DNA of 20,214 nucleotides, taken from assembly GCA_034432795.1 (NCBI GenBank), contig DAOUBF010000054.1, positions 1 to 20,214 on the forward strand, in the 5' to 3' direction. The notes below the pieces were generated by a model that did not search any database, had not been told where the DNA came from, and saw nothing but the letters and a program-made list of their open reading frames with translations. A program made the position numbers and the translations under genes. This DNA is from DAOUBF01 sp034432795. GTDB lineage: Bacteria; Chloroflexota; Anaerolineae; DSLN01. Of this stretch, positions 8,382-15,717 are shown one piece after another (positions within the stretch are counted from its first letter, which is position 1; each line of letters opens with the position of its first letter).

Positions 8382-8409
8382 TTGTGCCCGTGCTGCTTCT
8401 GTCTATAAT
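8382..8409 (+). promoter_or_regulatory. Promoter of the DUF3105-P1 peptidase operon
   Basis: TTGTGC (8382-8387), a 16-bp spacer and consensus TATAAT (8404-8409), giving a short leader before the AGGAGG at 8424-8429. The 167-bp divergent gap 8271-8437 also holds weaker -10-like boxes for the minus strand (AGCATA at 8323-8328, ACTATA at 8330-8335) that may serve the secreted-protein gene. Nothing else was seen in the gap. Confidence 0.55.
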
Positions 8410-8437
8410 GTGAGTAGGAACTCAGGAGGGATGATCT

Positions 8438-9136
8438 GTGGCCAAAGCGAAGAAAAAGCAGCGTAGCGGGGCGACGAAATACACGCGCCCACCGGCAGCC
8501 ATCAAGGCGACCCAGCCCACTCCGCCATCTCCCACAGGTGGCGCAAAGGCGCCGCCCGCGCCGACCTCCAGTGTGGCCGAGCGCAGCCGCCTGCGGCGTG
8601 AGGAGTTGCGCGCACGCCGTAGACAGCAGAGCCGTAACCGCCTTTTGGCTACCCTGGGCATCGTTGTCGCCTTGGTCGCTGTCGTGGGCGGCCTGCTCTG
8701 GTACCGCGAGTACCAGGAGAGCCTGAAGCCGGGGATCCGCTTCCCGGATCAGGGCAACCGTCACTTGAGCGAGGGCGAGACCTTTGACGGCTATAACTCC
8801 ACGCCGCCGACCTCCGGCCCGCACTACAACCGCCTGGCCAACTGGGGTATCCACGATCGACCTATCCCCAATGAGTTGCAGGTCCACAACCTGGAGGATG
8901 GCGGCGTGCTCATCCAGTACAATGGCATCCCCCAGGACGTGATTGACAAGCTCAAGGACATTGCCGGCCGCTATGATAGCCATGTGATCCTGGCGCCTTA
9001 TCCGGACATGGAGCATAAGATTGCGCTGACCGCCTGGACGCGCCTGTTGGCGCTGGAGGAGTTTGACGAACAACGCATTGTCCAGTTCATTGAAACCTAT
9101 CGGGGCATTGACCACCATAAGGGAGGGCAAGGCTGA
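8438..9136 (+). CDS. DUF3105 domain membrane-anchored protein
   Basis: 232 aa, GTG start at 8438 placed 8 nt after AGGAGG. The first 67 residues are basic, proline/alanine-rich and probably disordered and cytoplasmic. One membrane helix spans about 69-89 (LLATLGIVVALVAVVGGLLW). The rest is a DUF3105 domain facing outward: STPPTSGPHYN (121-131) and HNLEDGGVLIQY (150-161), with the conserved histidines H130 and H150. The function of DUF3105 is not known; the histidines suggest metal binding, which is inference. The stop is one base before the ATG of the P1 peptidase gene, so the two are co-transcribed and probably translationally coupled. Confidence 0.85.
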   Translation: MAKAKKKQRSGATKYTRPPAAIKATQPTPPSPTGGAKAPPAPTSSVAERSRLRREELRARRRQQSRNRLLATLGIVVALVAVVGGLLWYREYQESLKPGIRFPDQGNRHLSEGETFDGYNSTPPTSGPHYNRLANWGIHDRPIPNELQVHNLEDGGVLIQYNGIPQDVIDKLKDIAGRYDSHVILAPYPDMEHKIALTAWTRLLALEEFDEQRIVQFIETYRGIDHHKGGQG

Positions 9137-9137
9137 T

Positions 9138-10124
9138 ATGAGTTTCATTCCCATTCCCGGCATCCGGGTGGGACATGCGCACGATCTGGAGGCGCTGACC
9201 GGTTGCACGGTGGTGCTGTGCGAGGCCGGGGCTGTGGGCGGGGTGGACCAGCGCGGCGGTGCGCCGGGCACCCGCGAGACCGACCCGCTGCGCCCGCTGC
9301 ATCTAGTGCAACAGGCCCATGCCATCGTCCTGGCCGGGGGGAGCGCCTTTGGCCTAGAGGCGGCCACAGGCGTCGTCCGCTATCTGGAGGAACGGGGCAT
9401 CGGCTTTGACGTGCGCATTGCCAAAGTCCCCATCGTCCCCGCCGCCATCCTGTTTGACCTGGGCATTGGGCGCTCCGATGTCCGCCCCGATGCCGCCATG
9501 GGCTATGCGGCCTGTCTGGCCGCGACGGAAGGCCCGGTCGCAGAGGGCAACGTCGGCGCGGGCGCCGGCGCCACCGTCGGCAAAGTCCTTGGGCTGGCGC
9601 AGGCGATGAAGTCGGGGTTGGGCACGGCCAGTGTGGACCTGGGCGGCGGGCTGATCGTGGGGGCGGTGGTGGCCGTCAACGCCTTCGGCGATGTGGTGGA
9701 CCCACAGACCGGGCGCATCCTGGCGGGGGCGCGCCGCCCGGATGGGACAGGCTTCGCCGACACGCTGGCTGTCCTGCGTGCCTATGCGCAGGAACCGCCC
9801 TTGCGCTTTGGCGCCCCTCCCCCCGCGTCCGGCAATACGGTCATCGGTGTCGTCGTGACCAACGCCAATCTGACCAAGGAGGGCGCGAATAAGGTTGCCC
9901 AAATGGCCCACGATGGCATCGCCCGCGCAGTGCGCCCGGCACATACCATGCTGGACGGCGACACCCTGTTCACACTGGCTACCGGCCAGGTAGAAGCCGA
10001 TGTCAATGTAGTAGGGGCTTTTGCTGCGGAGGTTGTGGCCCAGGCCATCGTCCGCGCCGTCCTCACCGCCGAACCCGCCGCTGGGCTGCCCGCCGCGAGG
10101 GACACATCTGACCTGTTGCAATAA
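9138..10124 (+). CDS. P1 family (S58, DmpA-like) peptidase / L-aminopeptidase-D-esterase
   Basis: 328 aa from the ATG at 9138, chosen because it follows the preceding stop by one base, has GGGAGG and AAGG upstream, and begins with the family N-terminus (IPGIRVGHAHD). Longer in-frame starts would lie inside the DUF3105 gene. The family is made as a precursor that cleaves itself into two chains before a Thr/Ser nucleophile; here the site matches N233-T234 in SGNTVIGVVVTNA. Other family marks are GGSAFGLEAATGV (67-79), EGNVGAGAGATVGK (136-149) and MAHDGIARA...DGDTLF (256-278). Members remove N-terminal residues from small peptides or amides, in the cytoplasm or exported; no signal peptide is seen. 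The physiological substrate is unknown. Confidence 0.92.
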   Translation: MSFIPIPGIRVGHAHDLEALTGCTVVLCEAGAVGGVDQRGGAPGTRETDPLRPLHLVQQAHAIVLAGGSAFGLEAATGVVRYLEERGIGFDVRIAKVPIVPAAILFDLGIGRSDVRPDAAMGYAACLAATEGPVAEGNVGAGAGATVGKVLGLAQAMKSGLGTASVDLGGGLIVGAVVAVNAFGDVVDPQTGRILAGARRPDGTGFADTLAVLRAYAQEPPLRFGAPPPASGNTVIGVVVTNANLTKEGANKVAQMAHDGIARAVRPAHTMLDGDTLFTLATGQVEADVNVVGAFAAEVVAQAIVRAVLTAEPAAGLPAARDTSDLLQ

Positions 10125-10154
10125 ACCCTCAAAACCTCACCCCATCCCTGACGC

Positions 10155-10171
10155 TCCCCCTGGCCGGGGGA
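10155..10171 (+). terminator. Short GC hairpin after the P1 peptidase gene
   Basis: TCCCCC and GGGGGA flank a 5-nt loop about 30 bp past the stop codon. There is no T-run, only AAGAAATATA. With the preceding CCTCACCCCATCCC it also resembles a worn copy of the REP-like CCTCACCCC...GGGGG elements found in many GC-rich genomes, so termination is only one reading. Confidence 0.35.
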
Positions 10172-10198
10172 AGAAATATACCCATCTCAGCCGGGCTA

Positions 10199-10222
10199 TA
10201 GGGGCGCAGCGTACTGCGCCCT
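10199..10222. repeat. Degenerate TAGGGGC...GCCCTA palindrome
   Basis: TAGGGGCGCAG and CTGCGCCCTA pair over 10 bp with one bulged G around CGTA. It has the same ends and intergenic setting as the palindrome at 3528-3554. It lies 28 bp upstream of the first Pho box. Confidence 0.45.
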
Positions 10223-10249
10223 ACTCAACCGCCCCCCGCATGCCCCATT

Positions 10250-10304
10250 CTTAACCTGTTCTTAACCTGCTGTTGAACCCCCCTTAAACTGCGCCTGCTA
10301 TGCT
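10250..10304 (+). promoter_or_regulatory. Pho-box promoter of the amphi-Trp gene pair
   Basis: Four direct 7-mers, CTTAACC (10250), CTTAACC (10261), GTTGAAC (10272) and CTTAAAC (10283), start exactly 11 bp apart. An extended -10, TGCTATGCT with TATGCT at 10299-10304, starts 16 bp after the start of the last repeat, and there is no separate -35. This is the layout of a PhoB/PhoP-activated promoter, where the response regulator takes the place of -35 recognition. The matching site at 11040 before pstS supports the assignment. Confidence 0.8.
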
Positions 10305-10362
10305 ATGCCTGGGATGAGCAAGGGATGGATGGAAACAGAGCACAGGAAAATGGGAAACGAAG

Positions 10363-10572
10363 ATGACCGAGGAGTTGGAATTGGAAGTGAATATCCCGGC
10401 ACAGGAGGTCGCCGACCTTCTGGACGGGATCGCGGCAGGGATGCGGCGGGGGCTGGTGCGCGTTCGGGCCAGCCACCGCCAGGTAGTGCTTCAGCCGCCC
10501 CAGCGCGTCAGAATGCACATTGACGGTGACGCCAGCGGCCTGCGGGTCAACCTGGCCTGGAGAAACACCTGA
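10363..10572 (+). CDS. Amphi-Trp domain protein 1
   Basis: 69 aa, a single small domain. The pattern is an N-terminal amphipathic acidic strand (ELELEVNIP), a helix (AQEVADLLDGIAAGMRRG), a basic strand (LVRVRASHRQVVLQPP) and a final strand ending in W66 (LRVNLAWRN). This fits the amphi-Trp domain, a short cytoplasmic domain of unknown function with a near-invariant Trp close to the end. The ribosome site is weak (GGGAAACGAAG before ATG). It is followed 10 bp later by a paralogue, so the two form an operon that starts about 50 nt upstream at a Pho box. A role in phosphate stress is inferred from the promoter only. Confidence 0.75.
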   Translation: MTEELELEVNIPAQEVADLLDGIAAGMRRGLVRVRASHRQVVLQPPQRVRMHIDGDASGLRVNLAWRNT

Positions 10573-10582
10573 GGGGTGAAGT

Positions 10583-10894
10583 ATGGAGCAACTGCGGGTG
10601 GAAATGGAGCTATCGGCGGCTGAGGCGGCGGAATACCTGGAACGCATCGCGGCGGGGTTGCGCAACGGCGCGGTCCAGGTGAAGGTCAACCGACGCGAAC
10701 TGCTGTTGTGGCCTGACCCAACCGTGACGCTGGAAATTCAGGGCCGGAGACGAGTAGATGAGGGGCGGCTGGTGATCGGCCTGTCCTGGAACTCCAAGTT
10801 CGTGGTTCTGCCTGAGGAGGTCACCATCACGGCCACCCCGCCGTTAGCCCAAAGCCTTGATCCCCGACCGAACGGTCACGGCACACATGAGTGA
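10583..10894 (+). CDS. Amphi-Trp domain protein 2
   Basis: 103 aa, clearly paralogous to the preceding gene: LRVEMELSAAEAAEYLERIA (4-23) matches its helix, NGAVQVKVNRRELLLWP its basic strand, and GRLVIGLSWN (61-70, W69) its last strand. It has an extra Trp at 43 and a C-terminal extension of about 30 residues (VVLPEEVTITATPP then a polar tail). ATG at 10583 is 6 nt after GAGGGG. The two proteins probably form a hetero-oligomer or homologous pair, which is inference from tandem arrangement. It is followed by a GC hairpin and then the Pho box of pstS. Confidence 0.75.
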   Translation: MEQLRVEMELSAAEAAEYLERIAAGLRNGAVQVKVNRRELLLWPDPTVTLEIQGRRRVDEGRLVIGLSWNSKFVVLPEEVTITATPPLAQSLDPRPNGHGTHE

Positions 10895-10944
10895 TTTGGG
10901 CCATTTGCATTTATCCGCGCTTATCGGCTCTTCCTCCTCCTGAT

Positions 10945-10978
10945 GCAGCGCCCGGGGACTGGCCCACTCGGGCGCTGC
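10945..10978 (+). terminator. GC stem-loop between the amphi-Trp pair and pstS
   Basis: GCAGCGCCCG (10945-10954) and CGGGCGCTGC (10969-10978) form a perfect 10-bp stem with a 14-nt loop, 50 bp past the second amphi-Trp gene. Only CCGCTATTGT follows, so it may be a weak or leaky terminator that would allow some read-through into pstS. Confidence 0.5.
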
Positions 10979-11039
10979 CGCTATTGTACACGACATGCCG
11001 AAGTGGTCTCCCCATCCCGACATTAGCCCTGATCAGGCT

Positions 11040-11094
11040 CTTAACACACCCTTAAAGGAGTCTTTAACCGGCCTTAACCCCACGCGGCTATAGT
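11040..11094 (+). promoter_or_regulatory. Pho-box promoter of pstSCAB
   Basis: Four direct 7-mers, CTTAACA (11040), CTTAAAG (11051), CTTTAAC (11062) and CTTAACC (11073), at exact 11-bp steps, then TATAGT (11089-11094) starting 16 bp after the start of the last repeat. Geometry is identical to the site at 10250-10304. Presence before pstS, the classic Pho target, identifies the motif as this organism's PhoB/PhoP box. Confidence 0.9.
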
Positions 11095-11135
11095 GAAAAG
11101 AGTAACGAACACTAAAGGAAAAAGGAGAGAAGAAG

Positions 11136-12194
11136 ATGTACACTTCCAAAACGTTTAGCTTGTTGTCCTTGATTATGCTGGCAGCGCTGATCCTCAGCGC
11201 CTGTGGCGGGCAGCCGGGCGCTGTAACCACGCCAGCGCCCACCCAGGCGCCTGCGCCGACCACCGCCGCCGAGGTGGAAGGCACCATCCTGGTGGATGGC
11301 TCCAGCACCGTCGCGCCGATCACGTCGGCAGTCGCCGAGGAGTTCCAGAAGCAGTATCCCAAGGTGCGCGTGCCGGTGGGCATCTCCGGCACAGGCGGCG
11401 GCTTCAAGAAGTTCTGCGCCGGCGAGACCGACATCTCGGATGCTTCGCGCCCGATCAAGGAGTCCGAGGTAGAACTGTGTAAGCAGAACGGCATTGAATA
11501 CGTGGAGCTGCCGGTCGCCTTTGACGGCCTGGCGGTGATGGTCAATCCCCAGAACGATTTCGTCACCTGCCTGACTACCGCCGAACTGAAGACGATCTGG
11601 GAGCCGGAGGCCGAGGGCAAGATCACCAACTGGAACCAGGTCCGCAGCGACTTCCCGGACCGGCCCCTCAGCCTGTATGGCCCAGGCGTTGATTCCGGCA
11701 CGTATGATTACTTTACGGAAGCTATCAACGGCAAGGAGGGCGCCAGCCGCGGCGACTTCCTCCCCAGCGAGGACGACAACGTGCTGGTGCAGGGCATCGC
11801 CGGAGATGTCAACGCCTTGGGCTTCTTCGGCCTGGCCTACTACGAGCAGAACAAGGACAAGCTCAAGCTGGTGGCCATTGATAACGGCAATGGCTGCGTC
11901 CTGCCCAGCGCCGAGACGGTCTCCAACGCCACCTACCAGCCCCTCTCGCGCCCGCTGTTCATCTACGTCAATCGCCAGCGCATTGACGAGAAGGACGAGA
12001 TTAGTGCGTTCGTCGCCTTCTATCTCGCCCATGCGAAGGAACTCTCTGCCCAGGTGGGCTACATCCCCCTGACCGACGAACACTACGCCCTGGCGCAGAA
12101 GCGCTATGACAACCGCGTGACCGGCTCTATCTTTGAGGGCGTCGGGTCTACTGTCGGCGTTTCACTGAGCGAGTTGTTGAGCAAGGAGAAGTGA
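11136..12194 (+). CDS. pstS: Phosphate ABC transporter substrate-binding lipoprotein PstS
   Basis: 352 aa. It captures phosphate outside the membrane and delivers it to PstCA. The lipoprotein signal peptide ends in the lipobox LSAC with acylated C23, then a Thr/Pro/Ala linker. The phosphate-binding loops are all present: DGSSTV (54-59), SGTGGG (84-89), DISDASR (99-105) and DSGTYDYF (186-193). ATG at 11136 is 8 nt after AGGAG. It is the first gene of pstSCAB, directly under a Pho box, and is separated from pstC by 124 bp with an 11-bp stem-loop, a usual arrangement for making more binding protein than permease. Confidence 0.97.
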   Translation: MYTSKTFSLLSLIMLAALILSACGGQPGAVTTPAPTQAPAPTTAAEVEGTILVDGSSTVAPITSAVAEEFQKQYPKVRVPVGISGTGGGFKKFCAGETDISDASRPIKESEVELCKQNGIEYVELPVAFDGLAVMVNPQNDFVTCLTTAELKTIWEPEAEGKITNWNQVRSDFPDRPLSLYGPGVDSGTYDYFTEAINGKEGASRGDFLPSEDDNVLVQGIAGDVNALGFFGLAYYEQNKDKLKLVAIDNGNGCVLPSAETVSNATYQPLSRPLFIYVNRQRIDEKDEISAFVAFYLAHAKELSAQVGYIPLTDEHYALAQKRYDNRVTGSIFEGVGSTVGVSLSELLSKEK

Positions 12195-12230
12195 CCTTTT
12201 CGGCTCATCACGTTGTGCGTGGAGCGAAAC

Positions 12231-12271
12231 GGCTGCGTGGCGGATTACTGGGCGCAACCTGCCACGCAGCC
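12231..12271 (+). terminator. Stem-loop between pstS and pstC (partial terminator or mRNA stabiliser)
   Basis: GGCTGCGTGGC (12231-12241) and GCCACGCAGCC (12261-12271) form a perfect 11-bp stem with a 19-nt loop, followed after 9 nt by TCTTTTCC. It sits in the only sizeable gap of the pst operon. Such intercistronic stems usually protect or end the binding-protein message while letting some transcription through. Confidence 0.65.
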
Positions 12272-12318
12272 CGCATGTTGTCTTTTCCACGTTTTACCTG
12301 GCTGAAAGGGGGCTTGCA

Positions 12319-13269
12319 ATGGAAGCGACACATATCCAAATGGAGACAGCGACGACTCGCCAGATAGCGTTGACTTTGCGCCGGCGCCCGACCCGGCGCA
12401 TCCGCGAGCAGATGCTCCAGGCCCTGTTCTTTCTCTGCGCGGCTGTTTCGGTCCTCACGACCTTTGGGATCATCGCGGTCTTGCTGCAAGAGACGCTGCT
12501 CTTCTTTGAACGTGTCTCTATCGTTGAATTTCTCACCGGCACGCGCTGGACGCCGCTATTCGCCTCTAAGCAGTTCGGCGTCCTGCCCCTGGTGAACGGC
12601 ACGATCCTGGTGGCAGCAGGCGCGATGGCGCTCGCCTTGCCCCTGGGGCTTCTGGCGGCGATCTACCTTAGCGAGTATGCCGCGCCCCGCAAGCGACGAG
12701 TGCTGAAGCCGATCCTGGAAATCCTGGCGGGCATCCCCACAGTCGTGTATGGGTACTTTGCCCTGCTGTTTGTTACCCCGATCCTGAAAACGATCTGGCC
12801 GCAAACCCAGGCATTCAACGCGCTGAGCGCCAGCCTGGTCATGGGCTTCATGATCCTGCCGATGGTGGCCTCTATCTCCGAAGACGCCTTGTCGGCTGTG
12901 CCCCAGTCGCTGCGCCAGGCGGCCTATGCCCTGGGCTCCACCAAACTGGGAGTCTCCCTGCGCGTGGTCGTGCCAGCCGCACTATCGGGCATCGCGGCTG
13001 CCGTGCTCCTGGCCGTCTCGCGTGCCATTGGTGAGACCATGATCGTGGCCATCGCCGCCGGGCAGCAACCCAAAATGACCCTTAATCCACTGGAATCCAT
13101 TGAGACCATGACCGCCTACATCGTCCAGGTCAGCCTGGGGGATACCCCGCAGCAGAGCCTGGAATACCACACCATCTTCGCGGTGGGTATGCTGCTCTTC
13201 CTGCTGACATTGGTCATGAACGTGGCCAGCCATCTGATCACGCGCCGCTTCCGGGAGGTGTACGAATGA
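12319..13269 (+). CDS. pstC: Phosphate ABC transporter permease PstC
   Basis: 316 aa inner-membrane permease subunit. A basic cytoplasmic N-terminus (20-31) precedes a first helix (about 33-56) and a periplasmic segment, then five further hydrophobic segments from about 93 to 310. The cytoplasmic coupling (EAA) loop that docks on PstB is SEDALSAVPQSLRQAAYALGSTK (about 187-209). The motif AIGETM at about 236 is typical of the family. ATG at 12319 follows AAGGGGG by about 7 nt. The stop overlaps the pstA start by 4 bp (ATGA), indicating translational coupling. Confidence 0.96.
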   Translation: MEATHIQMETATTRQIALTLRRRPTRRIREQMLQALFFLCAAVSVLTTFGIIAVLLQETLLFFERVSIVEFLTGTRWTPLFASKQFGVLPLVNGTILVAAGAMALALPLGLLAAIYLSEYAAPRKRRVLKPILEILAGIPTVVYGYFALLFVTPILKTIWPQTQAFNALSASLVMGFMILPMVASISEDALSAVPQSLRQAAYALGSTKLGVSLRVVVPAALSGIAAAVLLAVSRAIGETMIVAIAAGQQPKMTLNPLESIETMTAYIVQVSLGDTPQQSLEYHTIFAVGMLLFLLTLVMNVASHLITRRFREVYE

Positions 13270-14156
13270 GCCTGACGTCTATTCACGATCCGGCTTTTGT
13301 GCGCCAGCTTGAACGGCGCAAGCGCCTGGGCCGCTCCTTTGAGTTATTGTGCCTGGCGGCGGTCTGGCTGGGCATTCTGATGCTGCTCACGCTGCTTGTA
13401 GATGTCGTCCTGGATGGGCTGCCCTGGCTGCGCCCGGAACTCTTCACGGAGTTCCCCTCGCGCTTCCCAGATAAGGCGGGCCTGCGCTCGGCGTTGCAGG
13501 GGACCATATGGTTGATCGCCATCACGGCCACCCTCGCCGTGCCCATCGGATTGGGTGCAGCGATCTATCTGGAGGAATATGCGCGCCAGAACCGCCTCAC
13601 ACGCTTTATTGAGATCAACATCTCCAACCTGGCCGGTGTGCCCTCCATCATCTATGGCCTGCTCGGCCTGGGTTTGTTCGTGCGCGGCCTGGACCTGGGC
13701 CGCAGCGTGCTGGCCGGGGGGATGACCATGGCCCTGCTGGTTATGCCGACGGTGATCGTGGCCTCACGCGAGGCGATCCGCGCCGTGCCCCTTTCCATGC
13801 GCCAGGCATCGTTCGCCCTGGGCGCCACCCCATGGCAGACCGTGCGCCATCACGTGCTGCCTTACGCCATGCCGGGCATTCTCACCGGCGTCATCCTGGC
13901 CATGTCGCGCGCCATCGGCGAGACAGCACCGCTGATCACGATCGGGGCATTAACGTATGTGGCTTTTGACCTGAAAGGGCCGTTGGACATCTTCACCGTC
14001 CTGCCCATCCAGATCTTCAACTGGGTGTCGCTCCCCCAGAAGGAATTTCATGGCCTGGCTGCTGCCGGGATTCTGATCCTGCTGATCGTCTTACTGAGTA
14101 TGAACGCAACAGCGATCCTGTTGCGCAATGCCTATCAGAAAAAGGTGAGTTGGTAA
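13266..14156 (+). CDS. pstA: Phosphate ABC transporter permease PstA
   Basis: 296 aa, partner of PstC. First membrane helix at about 28-50, then a soluble loop with TEFPSRFPDKAGLRSALQGT (61-80), followed by five membrane segments. YLEEYA (101-106), SNLAGVPSIIYGL (120-132), the EAA loop around SREAIRAVPLSMRQASFALG, and SRAIGETAPL mark the family. It overlaps pstC by ATGA and pstB by one base (TAATG). Confidence 0.96.
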   Translation: MSLTSIHDPAFVRQLERRKRLGRSFELLCLAAVWLGILMLLTLLVDVVLDGLPWLRPELFTEFPSRFPDKAGLRSALQGTIWLIAITATLAVPIGLGAAIYLEEYARQNRLTRFIEINISNLAGVPSIIYGLLGLGLFVRGLDLGRSVLAGGMTMALLVMPTVIVASREAIRAVPLSMRQASFALGATPWQTVRHHVLPYAMPGILTGVILAMSRAIGETAPLITIGALTYVAFDLKGPLDIFTVLPIQIFNWVSLPQKEFHGLAAAGILILLIVLLSMNATAILLRNAYQKKVSW

Positions 14157-15010
14157 TGTCAGGCGAACTGGCTTTCCCCCTCAAAACCGGCCTGGTCGCC
14201 AGGGCCACCGCAGTTGACCTGACCACCGATCAGGCCGACCGACTGGTGATGCAGACCCGCAACCTGCACGTGTGGTATGGGGATTTCCTGGCGATCCGGG
14301 ATGTCTCGCTGGACATCCCCCGCCACCGGATCACGGCCATCATTGGGCCATCGGGCTGCGGCAAGAGCACGCTCCTGCGGACCTTCAACCGCATGAACGA
14401 ACTCATCCCCGGCACCCGTGTGGAAGGTCAGGTGCTCTTCAATAACCAGGACATCTACGCGCCGGAGGTGGACCCGGTGGAAGTCCGCCGTCGTATCGGC
14501 ATGGTCTTCCAGAAGCCCAACCCCTTCCCCAAGAGCATCTACGATAACGTGGCCTATGGGCCTTGGATCAACGGGGTGCGCGACAGGCGCGTGTTGGACG
14601 AGATTGTGGAGCGCAGCCTGCGCCAGGCAGCGCTGTGGGATGAGGTCAAGGATAAGCTCAGGCAGTCGGGGCTGGCACTCTCCGGTGGGCAGCAGCAGCG
14701 CCTGTGCATCGCCCGCGCCCTGGCCGTGGAGCCGGAGGTTATCCTGATGGACGAACCGGCTTCGGCGCTAGACCCCATCGCCACGCTTAAGATTGAAGAT
14801 CTCATGCAGGAGTTGAAGCAGAATTACACCATCGTCATCGTGACACATAACATGCAGCAGGCGGCGCGGGTGAGCGATTTCACCGCGATGATGATGTTGA
14901 CCGAGGATCGTAAATCGGGTACAATCATTGAAGTTGGCCCGACGCAGGTGATCTTCACGCGCCCGAAGGACCGGCGTACAGAGGACTACATCACCGGGCG
15001 GTTTGGGTAG
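14156..15010 (+). CDS. pstB: Phosphate ABC transporter ATPase PstB
   Basis: 284 aa from the ATG at 14156, which shares its first A with the pstA stop and has AAGGTGAG 6 nt upstream; an in-frame TTG two codons earlier is less likely. Walker A is GPSGCGKS (64-71), the Q-loop Q119, the ABC signature LSGGQQQRL (175-183), Walker B VILMDE (195-200) and the H-loop H231. FNRMNEL and FQKPNPFPKSIYDNV are PstB-type signatures. The N-terminus is about 25 residues longer than usual PstB, with no known domain. No phoU follows, although many pst operons end with it. Confidence 0.97.
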   Translation: MSGELAFPLKTGLVARATAVDLTTDQADRLVMQTRNLHVWYGDFLAIRDVSLDIPRHRITAIIGPSGCGKSTLLRTFNRMNELIPGTRVEGQVLFNNQDIYAPEVDPVEVRRRIGMVFQKPNPFPKSIYDNVAYGPWINGVRDRRVLDEIVERSLRQAALWDEVKDKLRQSGLALSGGQQQRLCIARALAVEPEVILMDEPASALDPIATLKIEDLMQELKQNYTIVIVTHNMQQAARVSDFTAMMMLTEDRKSGTIIEVGPTQVIFTRPKDRRTEDYITGRFG

Positions 15011-15018
15011 AATAGACA

Positions 15019-15034
15019 TAGGGGGCTGTCCCTA
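15019..15034. repeat. Small TAGGG...CCCTA palindrome after pstB
   Basis: TAGGG (15019-15023) and CCCTA (15030-15034) with a 6-nt loop. It resembles a shortened member of the palindromes at 3528-3554 and 10199-10222. A second small stem, TTCCC/GGGAA (15047-15060), follows. Either might weakly end the pst transcript, but neither has a T-run. Confidence 0.3.
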
Positions 15035-15097
15035 CGCCTTCTGGCTTTCCCTGAAGGGAATATATCCGAATAGGCGAGTAGAGAGGCAGGGGAGCGC

Positions 15098-15334
15098 ATG
15101 TCAACCAAGACGATAGAACTGCAGGATGCCCAGAAGCGATTTATGGAATTAGTAGCCCAACTTACAGCGGGCACTGAGATTATCTTAACCCAGGGGGATG
15201 TTGCGATTGCTCGTCTTGTGCCCATTGTGTCAGTCTCTCGCCCGCGCCTGGCAGGGCTTCATCCAGGCGCGATCTGGACGAGCGATGACTTTGATGAACC
15301 ATTACCAGAAACCTTCTGGGTGGGAGATGTATGA
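15098..15334 (+). CDS. Phd/YefM-family antitoxin
   Basis: 78 aa. The N-terminal half has the Phd/YefM DNA-binding pattern: IELQDAQKRFMELVAQLTAG (6-25) then TEIILTQGDVAIARLVPI, while the acidic and aromatic C-terminus (HPGAIWTSDDFDEPLPETFW) is the toxin-wrapping tail typical of antitoxins that pair with PIN toxins. It should neutralise the next gene product and repress its own promoter. AGGGGAG precedes the ATG at 15098. The stop overlaps the toxin start (ATGA). The coding bases look richer in A/T than the pst genes on either side, which suggests a later arrival. Confidence 0.88.
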   Translation: MSTKTIELQDAQKRFMELVAQLTAGTEIILTQGDVAIARLVPIVSVSRPRLAGLHPGAIWTSDDFDEPLPETFWVGDV

Positions 15335-15717
15335 AATTACTGCTGGACACCCACGCGTTTATCTGGTGGGACAGCGAGCCAAATAAACTATCCTCAACTG
15401 CTTTGGCATTCTGCCAAGACCAGGCGAATGAGTTATGGCTAAGCATTGCCAGTGTTTGGGAAATGCAGATCAAACTGCAACTGGGCAGGTTACGGTTAAG
15501 CCTGCCGCTGGCCGAGTTGATAGAGAGCCAGCGCCAAATGAATGGACTTCAAGTGCTGCCAATTACTCTAGATCACGTCCTGGCAATTGATCAGTTACCT
15601 GCCTATCACAAGGATCCCTTTGATCGTTTGCTGATCGCGCAGGCGAATGTAGAGGATGCAGTTTTAATCAGCCATGATCCGATATTCGTAAAGTATGCGG
15701 TGAAAGTCGTCTGGTAA
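15331..15717 (+). CDS. vapC: VapC-type PIN-domain toxin
   Basis: 128 aa PIN ribonuclease toxin. The acidic metal-binding residues are in place: D6 in LLLDTHAFIWW, E44 in SVWEMQIK, D95/D98 in KDPFDRLLIAQA and D116 in ISHD. Members cut tRNA or other RNA when the antitoxin is lost. It overlaps the Phd-like antitoxin by 4 bp and its stop is only 10 bp before mgsA, so the pair sits inside the pstB-mgsA interval and may be co-transcribed with mgsA-arsC. Confidence 0.9.
   Translation: MKLLLDTHAFIWWDSEPNKLSSTALAFCQDQANELWLSIASVWEMQIKLQLGRLRLSLPLAELIESQRQMNGLQVLPITLDHVLAIDQLPAYHKDPFDRLLIAQANVEDAVLISHDPIFVKYAVKVVW

Noticed and set aside
9063..9137. Longer N-terminus for the P1 peptidase
   Set aside because: It would overlap the DUF3105 gene by 74 bp, lacks a ribosome site and adds residues outside the family N-terminus.
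10250..11079. CRISPR-like array from the short regular repeats
   Set aside because: The units are 7-mers at 11-bp steps in two sets of four, with no spacers; the pstS context marks them as Pho boxes.
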